Shown: positions 47,936-59,524 of the stretch, piece after piece
How the letters are laid out: the number at the start of each line of letters is the position of its first letter
How positions within the stretch are numbered: position 1 is the first letter of the stretch
NCBI GenBank assembly: GCA_024291935.2
Contig: CM044315.1
Coordinates: 72,646,385 to 72,710,384 of the forward strand
Reading direction: 5' to 3'
Length of the DNA stretch: 64,000 nucleotides
DNA from: Okapia johnstoni
Lineage: Eukaryota; Chordata; Mammalia; Artiodactyla; Giraffidae
Made by a program: the position numbers and the translations under genes
Notes under the pieces: model-generated
What the model was told of the DNA's origin: nothing
Database searches by the model: none
What the model saw: only the letters and a program-made list of their open reading frames with translations

Positions 47936-49017
47936 TATATAAAAAGTTTTCAATTTGGACATTCTAAATAAATTAGCTAGCCTCTAACAAAATCATTTTC
48001 CTGGACGTCAATTTCAAAGCCAATGAGATTTTCTTAAAACTTCGTATTTCTTTAGAACTGAATGAACAGGGTTTGTTTGTTTGTTTTCTTAAAACCATGT
48101 TCATTTATACCGAAGAGAGAATTTCCCAAATATTCAAAGGATCTTACTGAACCTAAAGTAAACTTACACTTGTCATACGATGATATAAATAATTGGTTTT
48201 CCACTTTAGTTGAGCCATTTCTCTGCTCTGTCAATTCAAATTCTGTAATATCTGTTGATCTATTACTATTGTTACTATAGTTCAAGACCAATTACCTCTT
48301 TTCTGGACATTTAACAACTTTATAACTGTTTTACCTAGAGTCAATCTCTAGCAGCACTACATGATTCATTCTACATGTGAAATAAAATTCATATTTAATG
48401 GTAAAATAAGAAAAATTGTAAACATAAAAAAAATTTTCTCTGCTTTTTGTCCTTCTCTTTCCCTTCTACTGTGCATTGTGTATCTGCTTTATGCACCCAC
48501 CAGGCCTCCCCATTGGCAGAAATACCTGCTCAACCATGAAAGCAACATTCTCCAAGCTCCAACAAGACCACTTAAAAGATAACATTTCCTCTGGATTTTG
48601 TAAGGGGATCATTTCTAGAAGATCTGGGTTGTGTCAACTGTTAATAATATGTCATGTAATGTATAACACTCTGTCTCAAAAAACTTATAACTGCGCATTG
48701 ATTTCTAACAGGTGTAACAGTTCTCAGAGCTTTCTGAGATGCTTTTCCAGGCTATAATCCTCAATTTGGCTCAAATAAAAATTTTCTTTTCTATCTTAGA
48801 TCGACCGATTGTTTCCATATTTACCAAAGGCACAGCTTTGATCACATCTTCCCCACCTTGTCCTCCACTCAGATCATAAGTGTCCTATGCTCTAACTCCA
48901 AACCAGCTTTCTTGCTTTACCTCCCTTCCTACTATATCCTTGCAAGCAGGACTACCTCCTGATGTGTTACCATTTCCCATCTCTGAGCTGTAGCATATGC
49001 TGTTATTTACCCTCCCT

Positions 49018-49232
49018 TTGGGCTTCCTCTGTAGCTCAGTTGGTTAAGAATCCACCCCCAATGCAGGAGACCTGGGTTCAATTCCTGGGTCGGGAAGATC
49101 CCCTGGAAAAGTAAATGGCAACCCACTCCAGTATTCTTGCCTGGAGAATCCCATGGGCAGAGGAGCCTGGCCGGCTACAGTCCATGGGGTCACAAGAGTT
49201 GGACATGACTTAGCAACTATACCACCACCATC
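49018..49232 (+). mobile_element. Bov-tA SINE with well-kept A and B boxes
   Basis: The head ttgggcttcctctgtagctcagttggttaagaatcc carries a good pol III A box (tagctcagttgg) and the B-box ggttcaattcc. The BovB tail follows ('tgcctggagaatcccatgggc', 'gttggacatgacttagcaac'). Confidence 0.9.
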
Positions 49233-49439
49233 ACCCTCTCTTTTCTTCTCCCATATCCAAGGCAACTGAAAAAAGCTGATCCCAAGTCAAGAGTTAGTAA
49301 AAACACCAGTTCCTACCGGTAGCCTTCTTTAATTCCCCATCAGAACTAATGTGACCACTCCCTTTTTTGAACTACCTTAGCCCTTTTTTTGTATTTCTTA
49401 TATGGCATCATCCACATCCAGCTCTGGATCTGATTAACA

Positions 49440-49675
49440 TCAAGGATTCAAGCCAGACTGCCTATAATACAATCTTGGCCTAGTTACTAACTAGCTGTAT
49501 GACACTGGGCAAGTTACATGATTTCTCTGTATCTCAATTTCCTCCTCTGTAAAATGGGGTAATAAAAGTAACTATTTTATAAGTTATGAGGATTAAACAA
49601 ATATTAATAAAGTGCTTAGAATAGCACCAAGAGCATAATAAGTTTAAGTATTTGTTAAATAAAATTTGTATGCTT
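49440..49675 (+). repeat. MIR SINE
   Basis: The stretch 'aagccagactgcctataatacaatcttggcc...tgacactgggcaagttacatgatttctctgtatctcaatttcctcctctgtaaaatgggg' is a clear MIR. Confidence 0.8.
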
Positions 49676-50039
49676 GTATCCTCTACTCTGCTTATAAAAT
49701 TGCAAAGCAATCTTCAAGTCAGCAGCAAATAATTCCACTGAGTATATCTTATGAGATAATGGGATTCAGACCTTCCTAAGAGCTCACAAATTAGTGACAA
49801 TGACATACTGATAAAAGGCAGGGAGACAATTTCTATAACAACAGTATGTGCAAAACAGAGAACATATATGAAGTTGCAACCATGAGCCAGGCATTGAGCT
49901 AAATTCTACGTGGGTCTTATCTTAAAAGAATCATTTTATCATACCAAGTAAAACATATATGAGCTTTTTTTCCCCTGTTCCCCATCCCTAGAATCTAACA
50001 TTCATACAATCACAAACACCATTAAAAGGATACAGTTCT

Positions 50040-50150
50040 AGAGGAATTCCCTTGTGGCATAGTGATTAGGACTCTGTGCTTTTACTGCTGGGGCCTGAGT
50101 TTGATCCCTGGTGAGAGAACTAAGATCCTGCAAGTGGTACAGTCAAAAAA
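50040..50150 (+). mobile_element. tRNA-derived artiodactyl SINE
   Basis: It reads 'gaggaattcccttgtggcatagtgattaggactctg', then 'gtttgatccctggtgagagaactaagatcctgcaag'. Confidence 0.83.
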
Positions 50151-50499
50151 GAAAAGAAAGATGGGAAACAGAGGAAGGTAAAACGGAGTGATACTGTCTG
50201 GAGAATGGAGAACTAAGGTTTCCTAAAGGGTTTAACATTTGAATTGGCTATGAAATCAGGTACAGAGGAAGAATACTTTGGATAAAGAAAAAAGCATGAG
50301 TGAAGGAAGAGATGCAGAACTGAGAAAGGAACACTGAGTTGAATGACAATAGGACAGGTGGAGGAATGTCCTTTCCTGGAGATGTTTAGGGAAGATACAA
50401 ATATTTGTCCTTCCAATTGGCTGCGGTTCCCTTGTGCAGAGAAGCTAGCATCCACCTTCCAGGCCTATGGGTCTACATATCATGAACCTTGAACCTTCA

Positions 50500-51800
50500 C
50501 TCATTTGTGTAGCAAATGAGCATCTAATGTGTACCAGGCATTGTGTTAGCACTCGGTTCATTCAGTACTGAACAATCTTCCCTGACAGAACTCATATTCT
50601 TGTGTGCAGAGGGGGAGGGGAAAAGTAAAATACATTAAATGTTAGACACTGGTAAGTGCTACATAGAAAACTAAGGCATGAAGGATGACTAGGAGTACTG
50701 GCAAGTGCCACTTAATATTGGGATACCTAGGCGAGTTCTTACTGAAAAGAGAGGGAAAAGCCACAGGACTGTCCAAGGAAGAGCCTAGAGCCCTACAGGT
50801 ACTTAGAACAGCTGGTTCAATGGCTGTGTAGTTGCAGCATGTTAGCAAGCCAGACAATTTCAAGGAACATTAATTAAGGACAGTGTGACTGAAAAGGGAG
50901 AGGTATAAGAAGTAAGGTTAAACAGACAGTGGGTTAAGGAGAACATATGGTATAGAAGACTTCAGGTATAGTTCTGATTGGGATGAAAGATCTTTGGAGA
51001 ATTTTGAGCAGAAGAGTGACATGATTTGACTTAGTTTTAACAGGATCACTTGGGCTGCTGTGTTGAGAATAAATGGATGGGGGAAAGACTGCCGACAAAG
51101 ACCAGTTAGGAGACTACCACACAAATCCAAGATTACCTTAGACCAAGACTGGCCCAGGGGTTGAGAGGTGGCTGGGTTCTAGATAGGTAGAGCTAGCAGA
51201 ACACAGAACAATAGGCTCGACTTAGGATATGAAAGAAGACTTAAAGATGACTCCAAAGTTTTGGGCCTGGTAAATGGAAGGATGGCACTGCCATTAATTT
51301 AGGGAAGACTGCAAGAGGCAATTTTGAGGGAAGATCAGGCGTTCAGAATTGAACACGCTAAGCTTAAGATGCCTAAAAAAACTAGAGATGTCTGTCAAGT
51401 AAGTAATAAGAAACTCAAGTTGAGGGCTTCTCTGGTGGCCTGGTAGTTAGGATTCCAAGCTTTCACTCCCATGGCACAGGTTCAATCCCTGGTCAGGGAA
51501 CTGAGATCCTCCTGCAAGCCATATGGCATGGCCAATAAATAAATAAATAAATTTTTAGAAAAGACGCTCAAGTCTATAAAACAGGGAAGAGTGAGGTTGA
51601 AGGAAGATATCTAGAAGACATCAGGAGACTGTATTTAAGGCCAAGGGACTGGCTAGATCAACAAGGAAGTGGACAGAGACAAATAAAACTTACAGGGACT
51701 GAGCCTTTGAGTTTTTCAAGATGAGTGAAAAATGGGGTCAGAAAGGTGGATGTACAGAGACAGAAATTAAATCTGGGGAGATGAGGAATGTGGAGGGAGA
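50500..51800 (+). repeat. Long ancient mammalian interspersed repeat, copy B
   Basis: Landmarks in the same order as copy A (38390-39140): 'aatgtgtaccaggcattgtgttagc', 'ttgagcagaagagtgacatgatttgac', 'gggctgctgtgttgagaataa', 'agatgactccaaagttttgggcctgg', 'gcttaagatgcctaaa'. Interrupted by a tRNA-SINE at 51424-51555. Several long apparent frames in it are chance. Confidence 0.7.
51424..51555 (+). mobile_element. tRNA-derived artiodactyl SINE
   Basis: It reads 'gggcttctctggtggcctggtagttaggattcc', then 'ggttcaatccctggtcagggaactgagatcctcctgcaagcc' and an (aaat)n tail. It splits the ancient repeat copy B. Confidence 0.87.
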
Positions 51801-52814
51801 CCAGGGTTTCTTACGGTACTTGAACACAATGAGATTAGAGCTGGTGGCCTCAACGCTAAAAGTAGCAGCAAGCTTGTGAGAGCTAGGAGATAGGAAAGCC
51901 AGGGGTTTAGCTAGAAATAGCGTTCATAAGCCACTGCTCACCCCTATCAATGGGCAGGCAGGGACATGGGGGAGGAGGGGTAAAGACAATCTTACTGTGA
52001 ACATTCAGTGTTCAGCTTCTGCTGCAGTCACTGGAGAGGTAACAGCCAGGGCTCCTGGGGGATCCTTGTATTTTCATTCAACCTGTGGTTAAACACTGTC
52101 TTCCATGTATAACACGAGGAACAGCTATGCTAACAGTCATGGAACAGCACCTCTTTCCTCTGCCCCCCTTTTCAGAGCACCTTTCACTAACTCCCTTCAT
52201 TCTTTTGAAAAGAAGACAATCAGTTCCTTCTCCCTAAGAGAAAAGAAATGTATTCCTTGAAGGCCAAAAAATAAAACATTCATCCAGCAGATTTTAGGAC
52301 CATCTGTTCGTGCTTGTGCTACGATGAACCTTTAAAATTATGCTATTGTAACTCCACAATTCTCTGAAGGATGTATGTAGCTTTGAACTAAAATAAACGG
52401 AAATTCCTATTTTAGAACTGTTCAGGGAAAAAGAATCTCAAGAGGCCATTCAGCCTAAATTATACAAGTTGGGGATTGCATAGATATACAGTTTCATAGA
52501 TTCTTGTATTATATCACAACCAACATAATTTCTCTATTTCTCTCTGGTTTTTAGTGAAGAATCAACACAACTTTGTTTCTTTTTGCTTGAAACTCTGACA
52601 TGAGGCTACCTCTTTGGTTCTATTTCCCCAGTGACATGATGAAAGTTTGAATGTCCACTACATTTCCTGAAAGATTTTGTGATATTTTTTAGCTGTATTT
52701 AAAATAAATGACAAAATGTACACATTTAAAGTGTGTAATCTGACAAATTTTGGTATGTGTATATACCCTTATAAACAGCACTTGAAATCAATCAACTCTG
52801 TTCTACCGATCCAG

Positions 52815-52981
52815 ACATACTGTAGCCTACCTGGCTCCTCCGTCCATGGAATTTTCCAGGCAAGAGTACTGGAGTGGGTTGCCATGTCCTTCTCCAGGGG
52901 ATCTTCCTGGCCCAGGGATCAAACCCAGCTCTCCCACATTGCAGGCAGATGCTTTACCATCTGAGTCACCAGGGAAGCCCA
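52815..52981 (-). mobile_element. Bov-tA SINE, reverse orientation
   Basis: From 'ctgtagcctacctggctcctccgtccatgg' to 'accatctgagtcaccagggaagccc'. This is the only BovB-derived element of the ZFYVE9 half in this orientation. Confidence 0.9.
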
Positions 52982-53499
52982 GACATACATATTACACTAA
53001 AATAATACTGTTCTGATTAACATATCTTTAAAATAAGCCTTAACCATCAGGTAGTGTAAGTCTTTGAATTACGTTCTTTTTCAAAGTTGTCTAAGCTATT
53101 CTGGGTCTCTTGCATCTCCATATACATTTTAGAATCAGTGTCTCAATTTCTATTTTAAAATAGCCTGCTGGGATGTTGACTGGGATTGTATTGAAGCTAT
53201 GAATCAATCTGGGGACAAATGACATCTTAACAATATTGTGTCTTCTGATTCAAAAACATAGTATACCTCTTCATTTATTTGGGTCTTCATTTTCTCTTAG
53301 CAATGTTCTGTAATTTTCAGCATAGAGGGATTGCTGATAATCTGTTAAATTCACTCCTAAATATGTCATATTTATGATGCTACTGTATTGTTTTTAAATT
53401 TCAACTTCTGATTGTTAGTATACAGAAATACAATTGATTTTTACACAATGATCTTGTAACTCTGATAAACTGATTGATTAGATCTAGTACTACTTTGTA

Positions 53500-53710
53500 A
53501 ACTCCTTAGGTGAAGAAGTGGTAAAGAATCCACCTGCCAATGTGGAAGACACAAGAGACTGGGGTTTGATCCCTTGGTCAGGAAGATCCCTTTGAAGTAG
53601 AAAATGGCAATCCACTCCAGTCTCCTTGCCTGGGAAATCCCATGAACAGAGGAGCCTGGTGGGCTACAGTCCATGCAACGAATTGAACATGACTGAGCAT
53701 GCACACACTA
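53500..53710 (+). mobile_element. Bov-tA SINE
   Basis: It reads 'ggtgaagaagtggtaaagaatccacctgcc', 'gtttgatcccttggtcaggaagatccc', then 'gcctgggaaatcccatgaacagaggagcctggtgggc'. Confidence 0.88.
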
Positions 53711-53969
53711 CTCCAGGATTTCCTACACACATTATCATGTTATCCATGAATAAAGACATTCTTTTTTTCCAATTGTATTCCTCTATTTTTTTTTCCCCTT
53801 ATTACACTGGCTAGAAGATCCACTGAAATATTTAACAAAAACAAGAGTAGACATCATCTCCTTGTTCCTCATCTTAAAGAACCAATCAATCAATCACCAT
53901 TAGACATATTAATTTTAGGTCTTTCATAAATTCTCTTTATTAGATTGCAAAACTTCTATTTTAAGCTGC

Positions 53970-54018
53970 TAATATATATATATTCATATATATATGTATA
54001 TATAGAGAGAGATGAGAT
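53970..54018. repeat. AT/GA microsatellite
   Basis: atatatatatattcatatatatatgtatatata followed by (ga)n. Low-complexity. Confidence 0.85.
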
Positions 54019-55067
54019 TTCTGTAGTTTTTTCTTTTAACATGCTTTTCCTTTCTACCCTGTTAATATGCTGAGTTACAGATTGATTTTTTAATGTTTAA
54101 ATCAATTTAGCATTCTTGGAATAAATCCCATTTAGTTATGAAGTATGTTATTTTTTTGTGTATTATTGAATTGGATATACTAAAAACTTGTTATGTATTT
54201 ATACAACCAACTATGAGGGATATAGGTTTGCAGTTTTCACTTCTTAAAAAATTTTTCTGATTTTGATACTAGTGGAATTAAAGCCTCCTCATCTATTTTC
54301 TAAGAGTTTGTATAGAACTGGTGTTATTTTGTCCTTCCTTTTGTAACAATCACCAGTGAACATATCTAGACCTGGGCTTTTCTTTGTGAAAAGGTTTACA
54401 ATATAATAAATTCAATTCTTTCAATGTATGCAGGGCTATTCAAGTTACCTATTTTTTCTTGACAGAGGTATGAAAGTTGACATTCAAAGAATTTGTCCAT
54501 TTTGTCCAAGTTGGACACGTATTAGTATAAATGCATTCATACTATGCTCTATTATTTTTTTGCTATTTATAGAATCTGTAATGATAGCCCCTTCTCTCAT
54601 ATCTCATAATGGTACTTTGTGTTTTCACTATTTTTAAGTGAAGTATGGGTGATTTACAATATTAATTTCAGGTGTACAACACAGTGATTCAATATTTTTA
54701 TAAATTATACTGCATTTAAAGTTTATAAAGTAACAACTATACTTCCCTGGGCTGTATAATATACCCTTCTAGCTTATTTATTTTATAGACAGTAGTTTGT
54801 ACCTCCTTATTCTCCTATCCATATCTTGCTGCTCTTCACTCCCCTCTCCCCACTGGTAACCACTAATTTATTTTCTACACCTGTGAGTCTATTTCGTTAT
54901 GTTCACTTGTTTTATTCTTTTAGATTCCACAAGTAAGTGATAACATTATAGTATTTGTCTTTGTCTGACTGTTTCACTAAGCATAATATCCTCTAGGTCC
55001 ATTCATTTTGTTGTAAATGGCAGAATCTCATTCTTTTTTATGGTTGAGTAACACTCCATTGCACGTG

Positions 55068-55110
55068 CAACGTGTGTGTGTATTCACACACACACACACA
55101 CACACACATA
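55068..55110. repeat. (GT)n-(CA)n microsatellite
   Basis: A short (gt) run, a few bases, then about 12 CA units; self-complementary. It lies inside the L1. Confidence 0.9.
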
Positions 55111-55544
55111 TACCATTCATTTGCTGAAGGACACTTAGGCTGCTTCTATATCTTGGTTATTGTAAATTATGCTGCTATCAACATTGGGGTGCATGTATAT
55201 TTTCAAATTACTGTTTTTTCTTCAAATATATACCCAAGAGTGGAACTGCTGAATCATATGATAGTTCTATATTTAGTTTTTTGATGAACCTCCATAATAT
55301 TTTCCATAGCAGCTGTACCAATTTACATGCCCCCTAAACAGGAATCCCCTCTGTACTAAGATCCTCCTTTCACCACAGCTTTGCCACATTTGTTATTTAT
55401 AGACATTTTGATGATAGTCATTTTGACAAGTGTGAGGTGGTTCCTCACTGAGGTTTTGATTTGCATTTCTGTGATGATTAGAAATGTTGAGAAACTTTTC
55501 ATGTGCCTGTTGGCCATTTGTATACTTTCTTTGGAACATCTATT

Positions 55545-55673
55545 CATATCTTCTTTTTTTTGCTATATCGTGCAGCTTGCAGGATCTTAGTTCCCTGGCC
55601 AGGGATCAAACCCAGGCCCAGGCAGTGAGAGTGCTGAGTCCTAACCACTGGACTTTCAGAGCATTCTTTTCTG
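55545..55673 (-). mobile_element. tRNA-derived artiodactyl SINE, antisense
   Basis: It contains 'gcaggatcttagttccctggccagggatcaaacccaggccc' and 'taaccactggactttcagag'. Confidence 0.82.
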
Positions 55674-55699
55674 ACCATTTTTAAATCAAGTTGCTTGTT

Positions 55700-55868
55700 A
55701 TTATTGTTTAATTACTTTATTCATTTGGCTATACCAGGTCTTAGTTGTGGCACGTGGGATCTTTCAGTTGTGGCATGTGGGACCTAATTCTCTGACCAGG
55801 GATCAAACCCAGATCCCCTGCATTGGGAGCATGGAGTCTTAGATACAGGACCACCAGGGAAGTCCCCC
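55700..55868 (-). mobile_element. tRNA-derived artiodactyl SINE, antisense
   Basis: It contains 'ggctataccaggtcttagttgtggcacgtgggatc', 'ctgaccagggatcaaaccc' and 'ggaccaccagggaagtccccc'. Confidence 0.87.
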
Positions 55869-57869
55869 AAGTTGTTCGTTTTTCTAATATTGAGTTGTGT
55901 GAGCCATGTATCTATTTTGGATATTAACCCCTTATCAGTCATATCATTAGCAAATATTTTTTCCTATTCAAGGGATTGTTTTTTCATTTTGGTGATAGTC
56001 TTCTCTGCTATAAAAAAATCTCTTACATTTAACTAGGTCTCATTTATTTATTTTTGCTTTTACTTCTTTTGCCTTAGGAGATAGGTCTAAGAAAATATTG
56101 TTAAATTTTCTGTAAATTAGTGTTCGGCCTATATTTTCATCCAGGAGTTTTATGGTCTCAGGTCTTACATTTAGGTCTTTAATCCATTTTGAGTTTATTT
56201 TTGTATATGGTGTGAGACAAATGTTCTAATTTCATTCTTTTACAAGTAGCTGTCCAGTTTTCCAAGCACTACTTATTGGAGAGACTCTCTTTTCTCCGGT
56301 GAATATCATGCCTCCTTCATTGTAGGTTAATTGAACATAAGTATGTGGGTTTATTTCTGAGCTCTCTATTTGATTCCATTGATATTCATCTGTTTCTGTG
56401 CCAGTACCATTCTATTTTGATGACTGCAGCTTTGTAGTATAGTCTGAAGTCAAAACATATTATACCTCTAGCTTTGTCCTTTTTTTTTTCTCAAGATTGG
56501 TTTGGCAACTCAAGGTCTTCTGTGATTTCATGTAAGATTTAGAATTATCTCTTCTAGTTCTGTGAAAAATGTCATGAGTATTTTGATAAGGATTGCATTA
56601 GATCTGTAGATTTCTTTTGGTAGTATGGATTTTAACAGCATTAATTCTGCTAATCCATAAATCTGGAATATCTTTCTATTCCTTGGTATCATCTTCCATT
56701 TTCTTCATCAATGTTTTATGGTTTTAAGAGTACTGATCTTTATATCCTTGGTTAAATTTATTCCTGGGTATTTAATTTAGGTGTTTTATTCCATAGGTTG
56801 ATAGGTTACCTGTTTTTTAGAACCTTAAGGATTTTGTCCACTGTCTTGGGAACTGAACTGTTTGAATGAGAAGTCTACAGTCATTCCTATACCCATTGCT
56901 CAGTATAAAGTGGATTTTTTTTTTCTCTAGTTGCCTTTAAGATTCTTCTCTTTACCTCTGGTGTTAAGCAATTTGATGATGATGATTATAATGTTATTTA
57001 ATGTAATACTTTTCATCCTGCAGCTGGAGTTCATTGAACTTCTTGAATCTATATGATTATATTTCTCACTAAATTTACAAAATTTTTCATCACTGATTCT
57101 TCAAATATCTTTTCTGTCAACCCACTTCTCCGCTCTTTTGGGGACTTCAATTACAGAGTTAAGCCATTCAACATTTCTCACATCTCAATGATGCTCCATT
57201 CATTTCATTTTCCAGCCTTTTGTGTTTCATCTTGGATGGTTCTATTCTGTTTTTAAGTTTATTAATTTTTTTTCAGCAGTGTCTGATCTGCCATTAATCT
57301 CATCCAGTGTATTTTTCATCTTATTGTCACTTTTCTTTAAGTCTGACGGGTTTTTTATATTTTCCATGTCCCGCCTTAATATGTACAGGCCCTCATCTTG
57401 TTGAAGTTTTATTTTAAGTTTGTTAGGTAGGATCAGAGCAGACTAAATTTATGGACAACTTTGATCACTAGAAATTATTTGTCCCTTTCTCACTCTAGAT
57501 GGTAAGAATACAAACTATTCCTGGACCTTTGAGAAGCGTTCTAGCTGCTCCTCTCCAGTGTTTTTCTCATATACATGCATAGTATATGAGAAGGCCCAAT
57601 AGGAACCTCTTACAGATCTCCAGAGTTCTTTTATTTCCATAATCTGTCTTGTAAATTCTAGCCATCATGGTCTCCCTACATTCTCTTCAACTCAGGGAGC
57701 CTCTTGACCTCTAGGATCGGGTTGAGTTCCCTCTAACTGCACTATGGCCTGGAATCGCCAGATAGTAAGGTAGGGTAATCATAGGGCTCACCTTCTCTAT
57801 CCCATTGTTCTTAGGTTTTTGCTTTTTTCCCCTCATATATTTTGTCATGATGTTTAGCTATTTAAGGTC

Positions 57870-58390
57870 GACTGGTATGTTAGTGTGCAAGTGCTGCTAT
57901 AAAAAATAGCAGCTTAAACAAGTGGCGGTGGCTTTAAGTGGTGGCTTAAAAAACAGAAATTTATTGTCTCACAACGTTGGAGGCTAGAAATCCCAAATCA
58001 AGATGTCAATAGTGCTGGTTCCATTTGAGGATTGTAAAAGGAAAGATTTGTTTCAGAACTCTCTCCTGACTTGTAGATTGCCATCTTCTCCTTATGTCTT
58101 TTCCTGCCATCTTCTCTTTATAGATGTCTAGGTCCAAATTTCCCCTTCCTATACTCAGACAGTAAGGAGTCCACCTGCAATGGGGGAGACCTGGGTTTGA
58201 TCCCTGGGTTGGGAAGATCCTCTAGAGGAGGACATGGCAACCCACTCCAGTATTCTTGCCTGGAGAATCCTCATGGACAGAGGAGCCTCTCAGGCTACAG
58301 TTCATTGGGTCCCAAAGAGTCAGACATGACTGAGTGACTAAACACACAGGTCATACTGGATTAGAGCTTTACCTCTGTAAAGACCCTAAA
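57870..58390 (+). mobile_element. Ancient LTR-like repeat split by a Bov-tA
   Basis: The stretch 'aacagaaatttattgtctcacaacgttggaggctagaaatcc...ggtccaaatttccccttcc' is followed, after the Bov-tA, by 'ggtcatactggattagagctttacctctgtaaagaccc'. The layout is a common mammalian repeat; family not assigned. Confidence 0.5.
58155..58347 (+). mobile_element. Bov-tA SINE
   Basis: It reads 'gtaaggagtccacctgcaatgggggagacctgggtttgatccctggg', then the BovB tail 'gtcagacatgactgagtgactaaac'. Confidence 0.88.
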
Positions 58391-58469
58391 ATCAGCCCTA
58401 CAATCAGACATAATAATTAAACTGATGTCTATGAAAATCAGTTTAGGATAGCGTTTAAGAACGGGGACA

Positions 58470-58645
58470 CTGAAATTAGAGTCCCTGGGTTTGATTCTAG
58501 CTCCAACACTTGCTAGCTTTGTGCCTTAATTTCCTTACCTGTAAAAAGGGACTTACCCTACTCATTTCATAGAGATAGTGTGAAGATGCATTTTTAGAAT
58601 AATACCTGATACACAATATACCCTCAACAGATATTACTTAACACA
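58470..58645 (+). repeat. MIR SINE
   Basis: The stretch 'gagtccctgggtttgattctagctccaacacttgctagctttgtgccttaatttccttacctgtaaaaaggg' is a MIR core. Confidence 0.75.
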
Positions 58646-58849
58646 ATGATCAAAATAATGTCTCATAAGAACATGAGTAACTTCACCTAGACCAACAGAG
58701 ATCCTGAATAGCCTTGATGAAGGAGATCAGAAAATCTGTATACAGTGACTACTTCATTTATTAAAATTACTACTTCAGAAATACTACCTTCTAGCTTTCT
58801 AAGCTTAAAGTCTTTCCTTATAGGGAAAAAAATGTTGTCTGACTTTTCA

Positions 58850-59300
58850 GTAAACAAAGCATGCTGCCTGTCATTCTGGTAAACAATGAATGTTGCCTGC
58901 CGTCAGTTCATCACCACTATAGCCACCATCAACAGTCCATGTTAAGGGGCTATCAGGATGGAGGAAGACAGGATCCCGGCCCTAGATGGCTCAGATGCAT
59001 GTCTAAGGAATAATTTCAGTGAACTCTGACTCTTGCATCTTTCCATACTTAGAAAGAACTAAAATCATTAACCTGAGATGTCTGGATTTTTACAATTAGC
59101 AGTAATCTTTTGATGTTCAACTACATGTTATTTTTCCAGCAAAAATTCCTACATGTCCTGGCTCCTCCTCCCTTACCTATTTGTAACAGTCCCTCAGAGG
59201 TGTCTGAGAGGTTATCTCCCGAGCTGTATTCTCAATAAGGCCACTGAATAAACATAATTCTCAACTTTTATGTTGTGTTTGTTTTTTTCAGTTGACCCTT
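58850..59300 (+). mobile_element. Probable solo LTR of a ruminant endogenous retrovirus
   Basis: The 3' half is typical of ruminant ERV LTRs: 'ttacctatttgtaacagtccctcagaggtgtctgagaggttatctcccgagc', an aataaa at about 59248, then a T-rich stretch ending 'ttcagttgaccc'. No gag, pol or env sequence is adjacent. The left boundary is approximate. Confidence 0.5.
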
Positions 59301-59524
59301 AGAAGTCCCCCTCTCTTCATAATTTACATATAAGCAGCCAAAACTCAAGTTTTCTAAAATTTTACTTTGGTTAATTCATGTTTTTGCTTTAAAACCTATA
59401 AAATCTCTTTTATAAATTATCATATTAGAAGCAAAAGGCAAGGGGGAAAAGGGAAAGATATACCCAACTGAATACAGTGTCAGAGAATAACTAGGATTTG
59501 AAAAAAAAAGAGGGGCTTAAGTGA

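Larger units (their letters stand above)
52690..54640 (-). mobile_element. Old L1 LINE fragment (sense on minus strand)
   Basis: Plus strand 'gtacacatttaaagtgtgtaatctgacaaattttgg' and 'gctgggatgttgactgggattgtattgaagc' are reversed L1 3' UTR and ORF2. Two Bov-tA SINEs are nested in it. Confidence 0.7.
54640..57430 (-). mobile_element. Younger L1 LINE (sense on minus strand), 3' end at left
   Basis: Reversed artiodactyl L1 3' UTR ('gggtgatttacaatattaatttcaggtgtacaac') and ORF2 parts ('caagagtggaactgctgaatcatatg', 'gcagctttgtagtatagtctgaag') are seen. Two tRNA-SINEs (55545-55673, 55700-55868) and a CA microsatellite are nested. No intact L1 frame was found. Confidence 0.78.

Noticed and set aside
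48052..48291. 79-codon minus-strand frame (FELTEQRNGS...) tested as a ZFYVE9 exon
   Set aside because: No proper acceptor/donor pair with consistent phase was found, and the sequence does not resemble the SARA protein.
49018..49090. tRNA-like sequence considered as a tRNA gene
   Set aside because: It is the head of a Bov-tA SINE, with the BovB-derived tail attached and no intact cloverleaf acceptor stem.
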